This document shows, in pieces, positions 46,303 through 58,261 of a stretch of 64,000 bases of DNA (within the stretch, counting starts at the first letter, position 1; every line of letters starts with the position of its first letter). The notes under the pieces were generated by a model. It searched no databases. It saw nothing but the letters and a program-made list of their open reading frames with translations, and was not told the origin of the DNA. Both the position numbers and the translations under genes were made by a program. The DNA comes from Didymella arachidicola (Eukaryota > Ascomycota > Dothideomycetes > Pleosporales > Didymellaceae): assembly GCA_016630955.3 (NCBI GenBank), contig CM049994.1:1488001-1552000 (forward strand), read 5' to 3'.

Positions 46303-46790
46303 GGCGAAGATGTGGGAGAGAAAGCTCTACAGTAGACGAGAAGCTACCTAGGTAGCTCAGCGCGAGGTGACTCACCACTTATCGCTCGTAGCGTCGATTC
46401 ACATCCGATAAGAGTGCACTGACAATGTAATCGCACGCTGCAGTGTAGTCCGTCCATGAAGGGCCGCGCGCGCTTCTGGTGACCGCTCGGGCCTTACGAG
46501 ATGAAAGGTGGGGTTCCCGAGGCGCATCTTCCGTTTGTCGCCCAAACAACTTCGCAATGCACTTTCCGTCAAACGGCAATCCCTTGTACTGGTCACCTCA
46601 TTGATTGGGCCTGCGTAAAGAATTTCGTGACTATGGGGCTCTTTGACCAAGTCGTGGCAGCCCTACATCAGTTGAAAATGGGCAGACCTCGAGCAGATGC
46701 TCGAACGTTTGCCCCTACTGGATCCCCCAGGCACTGTACCCCCATTTTCGAGCTTAGCGGACCGACCTTGGGAACGACCTGCCTTATAGC
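46303..46790. promoter_or_regulatory. Divergent hxnN/hxnV-like promoter with GATA sites and palindrome
   Basis: 488 bp between two divergent cluster genes. It has a perfect 16-bp palindrome AGCTACCTAGGTAGCT at 46342-46357. Two HGATAR motifs (bound by AreA-type nitrogen regulators) lie at 46379-46384 (reverse strand) and 46406-46411. Nitrogen control of hxn genes is known in Aspergillus; use of these particular sites is inferred. Confidence 0.5.
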
Positions 46791-48876
46791 ATGTCTCCCT
46801 CAATATGGAACCTCATGAAGCGCTCGGGATCAGATCAGACGCCCCCTCCCTCGCAAAGAGCATCGCCGACTGGTCACTCGAAGCTCCAGAAGATGGCACC
46901 CGGACTGACCGTCAACTCGATCGACTCCCGGTCCTCTGGTAGTAGTATTGAAGTTGCGTCACAGTTCTCGTACACTAAGGATGACGACTATTCGAGCTTC
47001 ATGAGCGATGTGCTAGTCGTTGGAGCAGGGCCTTCGGGTCTCATGCTTGCGTACGTTTCTAGCAAGTTTACACCAATCCAGAGCTAATTGAACAAGTGAC
47101 AACCTTGTGCGGTACGGGATCAAGACGAAAATTATCGACGACCGACCCGACCGTACCTCAACCGGACGCGCCGACGGCATTCAGCCCAAGACGATCGAAA
47201 CACTGCGGCAGATGCGCGTTGCAGAGCCTCTTCTACGGAAGGGTGTGAAGATCTTCGACATTTCGTTCTGGAAGTCCTCAAATGAGGAACCACTGCACCG
47301 AACGGGACGCGAGATCCACTACCCGCCTGTGGTAGACTTACTCGATCCTTACATCCTATTGGTCCACCAAGGTATGGTTGAAGCTGTCTTCGAGGACGAC
47401 CTCCGCGAAAGAGGCACCACTGTTCTTCGCAACACAGCCTTCGAAAGCCTCGAATACACACCACATATGATACGGCCATTGACTGTGAGCTGCCGGCAGG
47501 ATGTCAGCCAAACGAAAAAGTCATTTGCAACTCGCTACGTTGTTGGCTGCGATGGTGCACATTCAAGAGTACGAAAGTGTATCCCGGGATCCACGCCGGT
47601 TGGTGCATCGTCAGATGCCGTCTGGGGTGTTTTGGATGGAGTACTGGACACAGACTTTCCTGATATCTGGAGCAAGGTCGTAATCCAGTCGGAGGCATTG
47701 GGCTCAGTCCTGATGATTCCGCGCGAGCGCGGTCTAACGCGGCTATATATCGAACTTCGTCCAGGGTCGGAGGAAGCTGTTTCAGCCGGCGAGCAGACAC
47801 CCCAGGAGTTCGTACAAAGTCGCGCGAGGGCTATCTTGCAACCCTACAGGCTGGAGTGGAAGAATGTTGAGTGGTTCGGACGTTACAAGATAGGTCAAAG
47901 AGTCGCTTCTAAGTTTACCGATACCGAGCGAAGGGTGTTTATTGCCGGAGATGCTAGCCACACCCACTCGCCAAAGGCCGCTCAGGGTATGAACACATCC
48001 ATGCACGACTCGTGGAATTTGGCTTGGAAGATGAACTTCGCTGTCCGTGGACTGGCCAAGCCTAGCCTAATGGAGAGTTACGAGCAGGAACGTAAGAAGA
48101 TCGCGCTAGATCTCATCGATTTCGACTATGAGCACGCGAATGCCTTCCACGAGGGAGACCCGGCTGCTCTCGCGGCTAATTTCACCAAGAACGTTGCGTT
48201 CATATCCGGGTACGGTGTCAGCTATACATCGAACGCCGTGAACGTTTTTTCCAAAGGATACACTCGGGGTCATCTTACTCCAGGTTTCCTCCTTCCCCCT
48301 GCAAAAGTCACTCGGTACATCGACTCGAACCCAGTTGATATCCAAACCGACATCCCTGCTCTGGGACAATTCCGCATCTATTTCTTCTGTCACAATGTTC
48401 ATAAGGCGATGCCGTTCCTCGAGACGCTCTGTAATCAACAATCCGGCATGGGCTCGTACGTTGGTCGCATCACTGCCGCAGGCAACGCATCATATACAAT
48501 GCAACCGCCACTTGCCGCACCACACGATCAATTTGTTATCCCTGAGCGATATACACCTGTCAGCGGCGTCTTCACATACGCTCTCGTTACCGATCAAGAC
48601 CGGGCTGAGGTTGAGATCAAAGACCTACCTCCCGTCCTCCGTGAGTCATCATGGTCTTTCTATCTCGATGACGTTCCCCACAGAGATACTCGCAAGCAAA
48701 CCGTGATGGACAAGTGGCTCGATGGGCTTGATGAAGATGAGGTCGTTGTCCTGAATGTTCGTCCAGATGGATATGTTGGCACCGTTCGCAGATTCGCGAA
48801 CGGCAGCAAAGAGAGCGGCATGGTTGCCGTGAACTGGATGGACGACTACTATGCGGGGTTCATGAAAGACCAGTAG
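46791..48876 (+). CDS. hxnV: FAD monooxygenase of the phenol 2-monooxygenase family, HxnV-like
   Basis: Two exons (46791-47050, 47097-48876) give 679 residues; the 46-nt intron interrupts the FAD fold between GPSGLMLA and DNLVRYGI. FAD-binding VLVVGAGPSGLML, ARADG-like GRADGIQPKTIE, the DG motif VVGCDGAHSRVRK and the GD motif FIAGDASHTHSPKAAQGMNTSMHDSWNLAWK match phenol hydroxylase and 3-hydroxybenzoate 4-hydroxylase. The C-terminal thioredoxin-like dimerisation domain is also present. The Ser/Pro-rich 70-residue N-terminal extension is unusual; the Met in FMSDVLVVG would give the normal start. In the hxn cluster HxnV is the second monooxygenase, acting on a later ring intermediate. Identity rests on the neighbourhood. 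Confidence 0.87.
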
Positions 48877-49481
48877 TACTTTACTTGATAAGCTTTTTTG
48901 GGGGGCATAGTCACGGCGTTAGTCAAGGCCTCAGGGAACACATGGATCACATAGTTCTATGAAGCATTCAGCTATGTATAAACATATTTCAGTTGTCCAT
49001 TCGATACATACGTACCATCTTATTATGCACTTATGTTTTACATGATAAGCATCGTTACTGTTAAGTCTGAGAACCCTGAGCGTACAGTGAGGACCATCTG
49101 TTATTACCGCATACTATCTTCCTATTCCCGATGGCACCAAACCGTATGAAGTCCTAAGTGCCCCACTCTTATCACACTTTCGCCTCAGCACCCTCTATCG
49201 ACCTATCTTAGACGGCATACACTTTTATGTTTCCCACATGCTGGTTGTGTCAGCTGCACCTGCAACGAGTATCTGCAATTCCGATAGGAGGCTCTCAAAG
49301 ATGGAGGGACGAAAGCTTGGAGCATACAAATACATACATGAACAGAACAGTAATAGACATCAGAGACATCGACCGCGCAAACCCTCGCGAGGCATCTTGT
49401 CTTACCAAACTTTCGAGAGCTCCTGTTGATAATTGCTCATACAAACGGCCAGCCTGACTGCCCCTTGCTACAACCTCCAGA
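48877..49481. other. Intergenic, 605 bp
   Basis: AT-richer 3' flank of the hxnV-like gene and promoter of the transporter. No gene seen. Confidence 0.4.
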
Positions 49482-51161
49482 ATGGCGAATCACACTCAAG
49501 CTGTCTTAATCGACGAAGAAAAGCGCAACTTTTCTACCGCCAGTATCGAGAAAGATCATGGCCTGGGCACGGCTTTGGACGTCATCGACAAATCTGCCGA
49601 ACGCGCATACGGTATTGTCTTCCGACAACCTCCTTACCGTAAGATCTGACGATGCAGTCCGCAAACTTGACTTCTACCTCCTACCATTTCTGTCTCTGAT
49701 GTACTTCTTCAACTCCGTCGACCGCAGTGACCTCGGGAACGCGAAAACAGATGGCATGGACAAGGATCTTGGGTTCAAGGGCGAACAGTATAGCTTACTG
49801 ATCTTGCTGTTCTACATACCAAACGGACTGTGCGATCTGCCGCTGAATATGTTGACGAAGAAATGGAGTGGCAGGGTTATGCTACCCAGCTGTAAGTACA
49901 TTCGAATCAGGCACAAGACGAAGTCTGACTGCTTCAGTGATGGTTGGCTAGGGTGCGATGGCACTGTTCCAGTGCGCCGCGAAGAACTTCGCGGGCATGC
50001 TGGTCATTCGCCTGCTGCTGGGCGCTTTCGAAGGTGAGTTGCGCAGCACATTTGGTTATCACCATACTGACTGGCTTACAGCGGGCTTCTTTGCAGGTGT
50101 GGTGTTCTACCTGACGCTCTTCTATACCCGTGGGGAGCTTGGATTTCGGATTGCACTCTTCTTCGGTAGTGCGCTGCTTGCTGGAGCCTTCAGTGGGTTA
50201 ATATCGTTCGGAGTGTTCCAGATCCACCACGCTACCATCCCAGGATGGAAGTGGCTGTTCATCATTGAGGGCAAGTAAGACTCACATCGCAAAATGACAG
50301 CTCTGACAATCTCCAGGCATGATGACTGCAGCCATTGCCTTGATCGCTTACGCTTGGCTGCCCGCTACCCCCCAGTCAGCTTGGTTTCTGAACGAGACCG
50401 AGCGCGCAGTTGCAGAGCGTCGCACACTACGCGATCTGTCGTCATCAGCAAGTCACGACTTCAACATAAGAGAATGCTTCAAGGAGTGGAACAACTGGAA
50501 AATGGTCCCCTGGTGCATCATTGCTTTCACATACCCAGTGGCATTCAGCACAACATCTAACTTCTTGCCACAAATCGTCCAAAGACTTAGGTATAGTGTG
50601 GTTAAGACGAATCTCTGGACCGTGGCTCCAAACGCTGTTGGTTTTGTGGTCTTACTCTGCGTCACCTACAGCAGCGACCATTTCCGCGAGCGTACTTTCC
50701 ACATCGTCTTCTCACTCTGCGTATCGCTGGTAGGTCTCATTATACTCGCATCTATCGATGTCCTGGCGAACAAAGGTGTCGCATATTTTGCATGCTTCAT
50801 GCTGGCTGCTGGTGCATATATTCCCAGCTGCTTGTTCCACTCATGGCATAACAACAACAACCTCAACGAGAACGCAAGAGCAGCTACGACTGGACTTCTT
50901 GTGGGTCTCGGCAATCTTGGTGGAATTGTTAGCGCCGCTACGTTCAGGCAGGAGTTCGCACCGAAGTACATCCCAACACTGGCTGCGACTGCAGCTTGCA
51001 ATGCAACATGCATCATATTCACGCTGTGGCTTGGCGGTTGGATGAAATTGGACAATCGTAGAAGAAACAAACAGCAGGGTGTAATGATTAGAGCCGAGGA
51101 GGTCAGGACAAGTGAGCTGGGGGATGGGGAGGATAGCGAAATGTGGCGATACTTCACCTAA
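49482..51161 (+). CDS. MFS transporter, DAL5/TNA1 type (HxnP/HxnZ-like), with premature TAG
   Basis: Five exons (49482-49611, 49658-49891, 49938-50033, 50082-50270, 50317-51161) total 498 codons. Family features are FFNSVDRSDLGNA after helix 1, RLLLGAFEAGFFAGVVFYLTLFYTRGELG, and WKWLFIIEG before the central loop. The family carries organic anions such as nicotinate (yeast Tna1) and allantoate. The fourth intron uses a GC donor (GCAAGT). At codon 126 (49949-49951) the frame reads TAG inside LMVG-x-GAMALFQ, where relatives have Trp (TGG). No alternative splice that I could find removes it while keeping frame, and everything downstream remains well conserved. So the gene is either recently broken, polymorphic, miscalled by one base, or edited. 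In the hxn cluster this would be HxnP or HxnZ; I cannot tell which. Confidence 0.78.
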
Positions 51162-51517
51162 GCACGGCACAGTCACGGTCGATGAGAAGGAACTGGTTAG
51201 TGCTCATGCAACGCGTATCGTTATTAAGGCTCGTGCAGGCAGAGCCCGCTTTTGACATTCGGAGAGAACAGTAGGTTACCAATATGACAGAATAGATGAG
51301 ATCTGTACGATGAGGCTGTTGATGCGCCCTGGGCTAGCAATGTGACAGCCACCTTTGCGCGTTGGAGAGGATGGCCCCTTCCGGAACGCTAAGCCCAACA
51401 GGGCACTAGCCCGAACACTCGCGTCTTTCGTTACTTCTCTCATCACAGGATGGCCAAACTCGTCCATCAGATCATTGCAGCACAGATTCACGCCTCCTAT
51501 CCCCGTATCTCCTCCTT
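51162..51517. other. Intergenic, 356 bp
   Basis: Between the transporter and the orphan gene, same strand. No feature seen. Confidence 0.4.
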
Positions 51518-53854
51518 ATGCGTTTTGACTTAGCCCGGAGAGCTGTGAGGGATCATAAAGTCCATCGACCGTTGATCCTGGGAAATGCACCGAGCGAGGC
51601 GCATTCGCACCAATGCCTGGAGTACGAGCCAACGGATCTAGGTGCAAAGACGAAAGCAGAAAACAACAGAAGTGGCTCTAAGATTGTGGACACCCAGACT
51701 CTTGCTGCAGGGAGTGTTCATTCGTTCCTGTTCGATGACCCACCTCGCGCCCCTGCTGCTTCGACCGCCCCACAATGGTTCATGTACCGACTGTGGCAAG
51801 TCGTACGGAAGCTCACCTCGAACGAAGTCGTCAAAATACTCCAAGAGCATCTGAAGATGTCGTCTGCTTCTGATAGTAGACGTGCGCGACTAGGTTACAA
51901 ACCTCTGCGGAAATTACCACCGGCCCTTTTGAAATCGGAGACCTCACTGCATGTTGTAAGACTACTGCACGCCTCCAAGCAATGGGAGTTGCAAAGATCC
52001 GATCTGACGCCGAGGCAAAGGCGTTGTTATGATTCTCAGAACAGACTGCTACGTCACATTCGGCTAGCTCTGGACAGCAGTCAAGTCCAGCCCGACGAGA
52101 CAGCGGACACTATCTTCCTTTTCGGGAATGGCTTTGTCGAGATCCTGAAAAACAGCACATTGATACATGACGTTCTGAAAAGTAACTCGAGTGGGCTGCA
52201 TTGTATCGAGGTTCTCACGCGTATGATCAACGACATAAACAAACAACTCGGAGAAGATATCAAGAAAGTCGTCCCGAAACGTAACATTTTATCCCCTCAA
52301 GACCACACCAATATCCTGGCTAGATTTTCGCCATCTATGCAGGAAAGATTACGAAACGGGCTACTATACGACTTGGCTGGTTTTCGAAGCCAGGTGTTGA
52401 AGGAGGGGCCCCGGCCGGAGGGATGGAACGATCTGGACTCACTTATAGAGCACGAGCTTTCGGGATCCAAGAAATGTAGTGAAAGCCGTCAGTTGTACGA
52501 GACGCGCCGAGCGAGCTTGCTAGCCAATGCAGAATGGACTCGACGCCAAGTTACTTCGGGTGTATCTGAAGCCCAGTACCAACATCAGAATAATGAGTCT
52601 ATGGGGAGGCTATTCTTGATGGAGAAATGGCGGAGATATAATCTAGCAAGGCTTGGGATATACCAGCGATCAAGGGACGGATCCATTGGTACGACGAAAA
52701 GGATGGTGCAAATACAAGCGACCATTTCCGAGATAACGAAGGCTATTTCGCATCTCCGATCCGCGAGAACAGATGCAAAATTCGTACCTGAGTGCGACAT
52801 TGTCACAGCTGGGAGCTCTAACAAGGATCCGACCCAGAAAACGCCCGTAATCGGTACATCCATTGAAGTCAAGCAAGCATCGCTGTCCGATAGCATGATT
52901 TTTCAACTCTCGCGCGAATTGCTGGACAGCCTCAACGAAGCCGCGTTTACTTTTGGTCGACAGCATGCTCCAGCGATGATGCACAAGGGCGGCTGGACCG
53001 GGCCAGAAAAGATTGACTTACCGATTTTCGTCTCGTCGTTTCACCTCTACCCTAGCTTGGTAGGCCAGATCATCGAGTATCAACAGGTTTTCGATAGGCT
53101 CCGGGAGTTTCGTAATCACACCGCACATGGGGGTGGTAACACAACAACCGGCGATATATTGTTGACCCTGGACGACTTCGCCGCTGCCGCCCATTTTTTC
53201 CGCTCACCAGCATTGGCAGCGCAAGTCAAGCAATGTCGCACGCTTTTAAGCGAATTCATCGTGAACCAAAACGAACATCTGAGAACGGCGTTCAGATTAA
53301 TTCGACCCTACAAGGAGAAATTGGAAGCAGAAAGGGAGGAGATCAAGTCTAGGTCGAAGGATGGAGAGTCAGCCCCTGATAAAGCAAGAATGCATTCAAT
53401 GGCGAGCGAAGCTTCAGTAATTACAAAAGCCTGGACGCACATCGAGCGAAGCCTGCTCCAACTCAACGCAAAAAAGATCGCCCAATTTGTGGGGAAAGCT
53501 CAGATTCGTCGCACCCTGAAGAACATAGGTCAGGACGCGAGTGCCGTGCTCACCGAGCTCCAAGAAGAACAAACTGAAAGACCTGGTGGGCTGCTCATCC
53601 GTCCAGGGGTGGGAGACATACTCAACTCATTGCGTGAGGAGCTGTCAAAACTCGGAACTCAGCGCGCGGATGCGCCCCATACTGAAGCCAACCACAACGA
53701 TAGAGCGGAAAAGTTGGCTATTGGCTCCGAGGGACTCACGCCTGAGCTGCTGGATCGTCTGACCTCAGGTTGGACAGCATCTTCTGGTCGACGGGCACAT
53801 CGACAAAAACAAGAACTGCGCCTACTGGCTGACAAGGTGATAAGAAAAGATTGA
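51518..53854 (+). CDS. Orphan protein with HEPN-like RNxxAH motif
   Basis: 778 residues, intronless, no signal peptide or transmembrane helix. I do not recognise the full-length family. The protein is strongly helical and rich in Arg, Lys, Glu and Gln. Near residue 532 it has LREFRNHTAHGGGNTTTGDI followed by a helix (LDDFAAAAHFF). This R-x4-H within RN-x-x-AH is the hallmark of HEPN ribonuclease-type domains, including the DZIP3-like group in eukaryotes. It sits between the transporter and the regulator of the hxn-like cluster, where no such gene is known to me, and it lacks introns unlike its neighbours. It may be an insertion, a resident defence or regulatory gene, or an unrelated conserved gene. 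RNase activity is only a hypothesis. Confidence 0.7.
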   Translation: MRFDLARRAVRDHKVHRPLILGNAPSEAHSHQCLEYEPTDLGAKTKAENNRSGSKIVDTQTLAAGSVHSFLFDDPPRAPAASTAPQWFMYRLWQVVRKLTSNEVVKILQEHLKMSSASDSRRARLGYKPLRKLPPALLKSETSLHVVRLLHASKQWELQRSDLTPRQRRCYDSQNRLLRHIRLALDSSQVQPDETADTIFLFGNGFVEILKNSTLIHDVLKSNSSGLHCIEVLTRMINDINKQLGEDIKKVVPKRNILSPQDHTNILARFSPSMQERLRNGLLYDLAGFRSQVLKEGPRPEGWNDLDSLIEHELSGSKKCSESRQLYETRRASLLANAEWTRRQVTSGVSEAQYQHQNNESMGRLFLMEKWRRYNLARLGIYQRSRDGSIGTTKRMVQIQATISEITKAISHLRSARTDAKFVPECDIVTAGSSNKDPTQKTPVIGTSIEVKQASLSDSMIFQLSRELLDSLNEAAFTFGRQHAPAMMHKGGWTGPEKIDLPIFVSSFHLYPSLVGQIIEYQQVFDRLREFRNHTAHGGGNTTTGDILLTLDDFAAAAHFFRSPALAAQVKQCRTLLSEFIVNQNEHLRTAFRLIRPYKEKLEAEREEIKSRSKDGESAPDKARMHSMASEASVITKAWTHIERSLLQLNAKKIAQFVGKAQIRRTLKNIGQDASAVLTELQEEQTERPGGLLIRPGVGDILNSLREELSKLGTQRADAPHTEANHNDRAEKLAIGSEGLTPELLDRLTSGWTASSGRRAHRQKQELRLLADKVIRKD

Positions 53855-53955
53855 TCCGTATTCGGATAGGGGTGCTAGAGCAAGGCATACGAACCATGCG
53901 TGACACTGTGCTGCACTAGCCTAGTATGGTATCACTCACTGTACATGCTTCAAAA

Positions 53956-56900
53956 CTATGCGAACATGCCCCCTCCACTTCCACCCACCAACCTCCACTG
54001 CACCAGACCCCTTAGCACCATCATGCCATCATGCACAACCGCCCATCTCACCTTGCTCAGACATTTGCATACACATGCCGCGAGGCCGTTCGTCCCTCTC
54101 TTTCCCACCACTACTGAGATACTGTCCTTGTGCCCGATCTGCAACAACACCTCCGACTCCGTCCTTCCAATCATCTCAAGCAGCCCGTTCATCTCAGCCG
54201 CCGGGTCCCAAATAATCTCGTCCTCGTCTTCAAGCCCACCAAGTGACGGCATATCGCCCGTCGCAGGTTGTGGACGCGCATACCACACGCCCCACACGAC
54301 CAGGGTGCCGAGATATACAGCCCAGGGGTGGTGCCAGAGGCGGCCGGCACCAACATCGAGCTCACCATCAAGCACGTCGACACCTTGATGGACCAGCGCA
54401 GCAGCGTGCCAGACTGCTTTGCCTGCTTCTTTGATGTTCTCAGCGACCCACTTCTTTACGATGCGCTGGCTGCGGGCATAGTCTGCTCGGGCGACGGGAC
54501 GACCGAGAATGTGTCGGGCGCCAGCATAGATCTGGAGGTCTAAGAAAGGTGTGTTCAGGAGGATATGGGCGGAATGATAGAGAGAGAGGGTGGCGGCGCG
54601 CATGACTTTGAATTCCTTGGCGAGAAAGTGGTCTTGCGAGGGAAGTCGCGCGTTGTATGCGTTGCAGAAGGTTTCGTAGTCGGCATGCCAGGCAGTATAC
54701 GATGCTGCTAGACGAGATTGCCAGTCGCCGAGAGGGTTGGTGGATATGGGGTCGCCGAGTGATGTTTGGTCGCGCCGTTGCATGTCCCATGCGACAGACA
54801 TGAGGCCATGCAAGAGTAGTAAGCGCGAGAGATTGTTGAGAACCTTTGGCACAGTTGTGGAGTTCGGATGCAGATACATCTTCAGACAAGACAAGAAGAG
54901 AGGCGGCGGTGGCTGCTTTTGTCGTAGCTGATGCCATGTTTCTGCCGAATCGGCTTCCCAAAGTGATTGATCGCAAGGCAGATTTGATCGAAGCTCAAAG
55001 GCTGACATGCACAAAGATTGGCAGAAGAGCACAGCATGCTGTGTATCCCACATAAAGCAGAGAAGTGCAAGTCTAGTGATGTTAGTATGCAATCATTCCG
55101 ACGGATCTGCGGACGTACCTCTTCTTCTGCTCAGCATCTACCCACGTCCGCCAGTCATCTTCAAGATCGTCGGTGGCTTCCTGCAGAGTGGGTGGCCGGA
55201 TGGTTTGACAATCGCTTCGACGGATCAGGTTGATCAGTAAGCCGTGGAAGAGGTGAGACATGTCGTGTTGCTTCTGCCCAGCTCGGCTCTTGCCAAAGCA
55301 TTCGACCAGCAAGATTGTTTGCAGCACCCACAAGTCAGGCTTAGCAGAGAACCCAGCATTTGCAAAGATCTGAGGTCTCAAAACATCGTGAATGCACACC
55401 TAGTAGACGTCAGCAGCTGCCAATAGCACTATTGAAGCGTGCAGGACGTACTGCAAGCTGATGGGCGTCCTTCTCGCCATATGTGGCTCCAAGCAACAAC
55501 ACAGTCATAAGCAGTAGGGTATCGACATGTGAGGGCTCGAAGGTTGACATGTGCATCAATGGGTAGGTGGTGTTGAAGCGTGTCCAGAACAAGTCGCAGT
55601 ATGTTTGGAGACAGCTCAGTGACAACAAAGGGTGGTCTCGCATGACAATGCTCCCATCTGGTGCTGTTGGTTGAGTTATGTCGATAAGGTCCAATACCTG
55701 TTGTCTGGCAAGCTCGTCAATGATGGGCAAACTCTGGGAGGGCTGAAGCATCGACATCGGTCGCTCAATGTCAAGTACTGGAAAAATTGGCTGTGTTTGG
55801 GGATCACTCTGTGTGTCATGCTGAGGGATTGAGCCTGTCGCTTGGAAGATCTGCGTCAGGGTTCCTTGTTCCGTTACTTGCTGTTCACTCGACTGAGGCG
55901 TGACTAAGGGCGCCGTTGGAGATTGATGTACCACTGAGTCGGTCCGTTGCGATGGAAGGGAGCCAAATTGACCATCAGTAGAGGTCGGCTTGTCGAATGC
56001 CATGTGATCGAGCTGGAGATCGAAGGTATGGCTTGGTTGGGACACTGTGTTGCTTTGGAAGGAAAAGTTGGAAAACGGGTCATGTACAGTCGGCTGGTGG
56101 ATCTGTGTAGCCTGAGCTAAATCCATATCAAATAGCCAATTGTAGTTGTTCATCGTAGTGAACGGATTGTTGAACGAGCTTGCTGTATCTGGGTTAAAGA
56201 TATCGTCGAAGGGTGCATCGTCAAATGTAGCTGTAGCGAATGGATCTAGCTCAGGCTGCGAGAGATCAGCAGACCAGAATCTCTGATCAATTGGGGAAAA
56301 GGTATGTGTCGATAGCGTGTTAGGGTTGAGGGTAGTAGGCGGGTATGCTGAAGCTATCCCAGAGTCGTGATCGTCAATCGAGTTACTCAATGACGCGTTA
56401 TGTGAGATAGGCGGTGATATTGGCGCTTCCTCTTCGTGATGCGCGAATAAAGCGAAGTCAGCAAGGGCCTGTAGTGGATCCTCGTGTTGTGGTTGTGGCT
56501 GTGACTGCGACTGTGGTTTTTGTTTCTGAGCCTCGATCGCAATAGCAGGTTTCTTGGCCACGATCTTGCCTTCCTCGTCTTTCCACATGCGCTTGCCTGG
56601 TTTCAGTCAGACAGATCTTGCCCATGACTCAACCATGTAGGTAGTGCTTACGTGTGTTCAAAATACCACAACCTTCAGCACCAGCTTCTTCATCTTTCTG
56701 CTTGTGACGAGCCATATGCCTCTCTGCTCATTTTGTTAGCCCCAATGCCGATGAGTAGCAGCAAGCGAAACATCAAAAAGGTGCAAGGAAACGTGATGAG
56801 ACAACACATAGTCGATAACATACAGTGGGGGCAGATCACTGCCAACCCATGTCTCGGAACCGGAACTCTAGTGAAAGCTAAGCATGGTCCTCTTGACCTT

Positions 56901-57285
56901 TCAACATAGGCAAAAAACGCTGTAAGAACGCCAGAATATGGGAAGGGAACATGCAGGTAATCCATTCCACTCTTGCTTGATACAGGCTTGCACCGTGTGC
57001 ATGTGGAGAAACCAAGTCATACAAATAGCGACATCTCAATACAGAATGGAACGCTGTCTCACCTAGCAAATCCCTTCTCTTGAAGTGAGCACGACATCGG
57101 TCGCAGGTATGCTCTCCGGTCGAGTGGTTCAACAGATGCCGCTGGAGATGTTCGGCTCTGGTAAAACTTCTTCCGCACCCTTTTGTGTCACAGGCAAATT
57201 TCCTTCCTTCTACTTTGCCTGTGATGTTCCTTCTCTTGCGACCTCGAGGCATAGTGCTAGCTTGATCGGAAGCAACTGAAGACAT
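53956..57285 (-). CDS. hxnR: C2H2 zinc-finger plus fungal-specific transcription factor, HxnR-like
   Basis: Five exons (57285-57063, 56723-56652, 56596-55452, 55399-55119, 55072-53956) give 945 residues. Two C2H2 fingers are near residues 30-85: FACDTKGCGRSFTRAEHLQRHLLNH and HTCDRCRAHFKRRDLL-ERHMARH, the second joined across intron 1. A basic start (RGRKRRN) and long Gln/Pro/Asp-rich middle precede a fungal-specific transcription factor domain (PF04082 type). That domain is recognisable from YCDLFWTRFNTTYPLMHMSTFEP and the later helices. HxnR, the pathway-specific activator of nicotinate genes in Aspergillus nidulans, has this C2H2 plus fungal_trans layout and is inducer-dependent. Position next to hxnT/hxnS-like genes agrees. 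The C-terminus (RLVGGSGGGMFA) is intact. Confidence 0.87.
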
Positions 57286-58261
57286 AATCGATTCTCGGTA
57301 TGATGCTCAAAATTGTGATATTCGGCGCGCCGTTGAAGGTTGGGGGCGAAATGGAGCTGATAATGGGGGTTCAAAGAGCTCAAAGACAGACTTCGTTGCT
57401 CCATATGGCATCGAGTCGGAGCGATATGCTCCTGACAGCTTATCGGGGCACGCAAACCCGCTATCACGGCCGAAGCTATTGTCAAGCACAAGGCTGTGGC
57501 ACTGCACTAAAAGGCGGGGTGAACGTGGCTAACGTCTGTTCGGGCTCACAACCTCAAAAGTGGGGGTGGTGACTAGTGCCCCTCACCCATTTGAGGTAAA
57601 ACACTCTTTGGAGATGCGCGCACTGGGTCTGGGTTCTTGCGGCTGAAGGCGCACTTGTGTCCGAGTCGCTGGGCTGACAAACGCCAACGTAGTGGTTGAC
57701 ACACATGCGGCTCGAACTTTAGTCAACAACCCTGCAACGTGAGGACCACTGTTCCTTGCTAAGCGCGTATACGGGGCGTGTATGGCCGATAAGCATGGGT
57801 CGTGGAGTACGATAGGGAAGCGGAAGCTGTGTTGGGAGTCGGAGACAGATTGCCGATGATGAAGCGTCATCCGAGAGCGGATCTCTCTCGGCAAATTGCG
57901 GTTGCCCTATCTATTCAGTCATCTTCGTGGAGAGCTTCTCAGCGCACGATGGCTAGTCATGGAAGCAGTGGGAACTGTTCCATTACGCTTGATTGTGTAC
58001 CGCGTCCTCTTGATGTAGGTGGCTGGCTCTTTGACTACAGAATGCCAGGCACGAGGCGTGCGTTCTTTCCCTTGCGGCACTGAACGGACTGAGAAGCTAT
58101 TCTGGAGAGCTCACGTCAACACCTTCTGAAGTCGGTCGCAATCACAACTTAGATCTTTGGTATATGGTCCTGATGTTGTAGTTCTATGTCAGTGCAAGCC
58201 TGCACATCCACATGTTGTCAACGCCTTGCAATGCATCAATGCTTCAATGCTTTGCGCCAGG
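57286..58261. other. hxnR-like upstream region, 1 kb
   Basis: Between the regulator start and the old yellow enzyme stop. Short frames only; expected to carry the regulator promoter. Confidence 0.45.
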
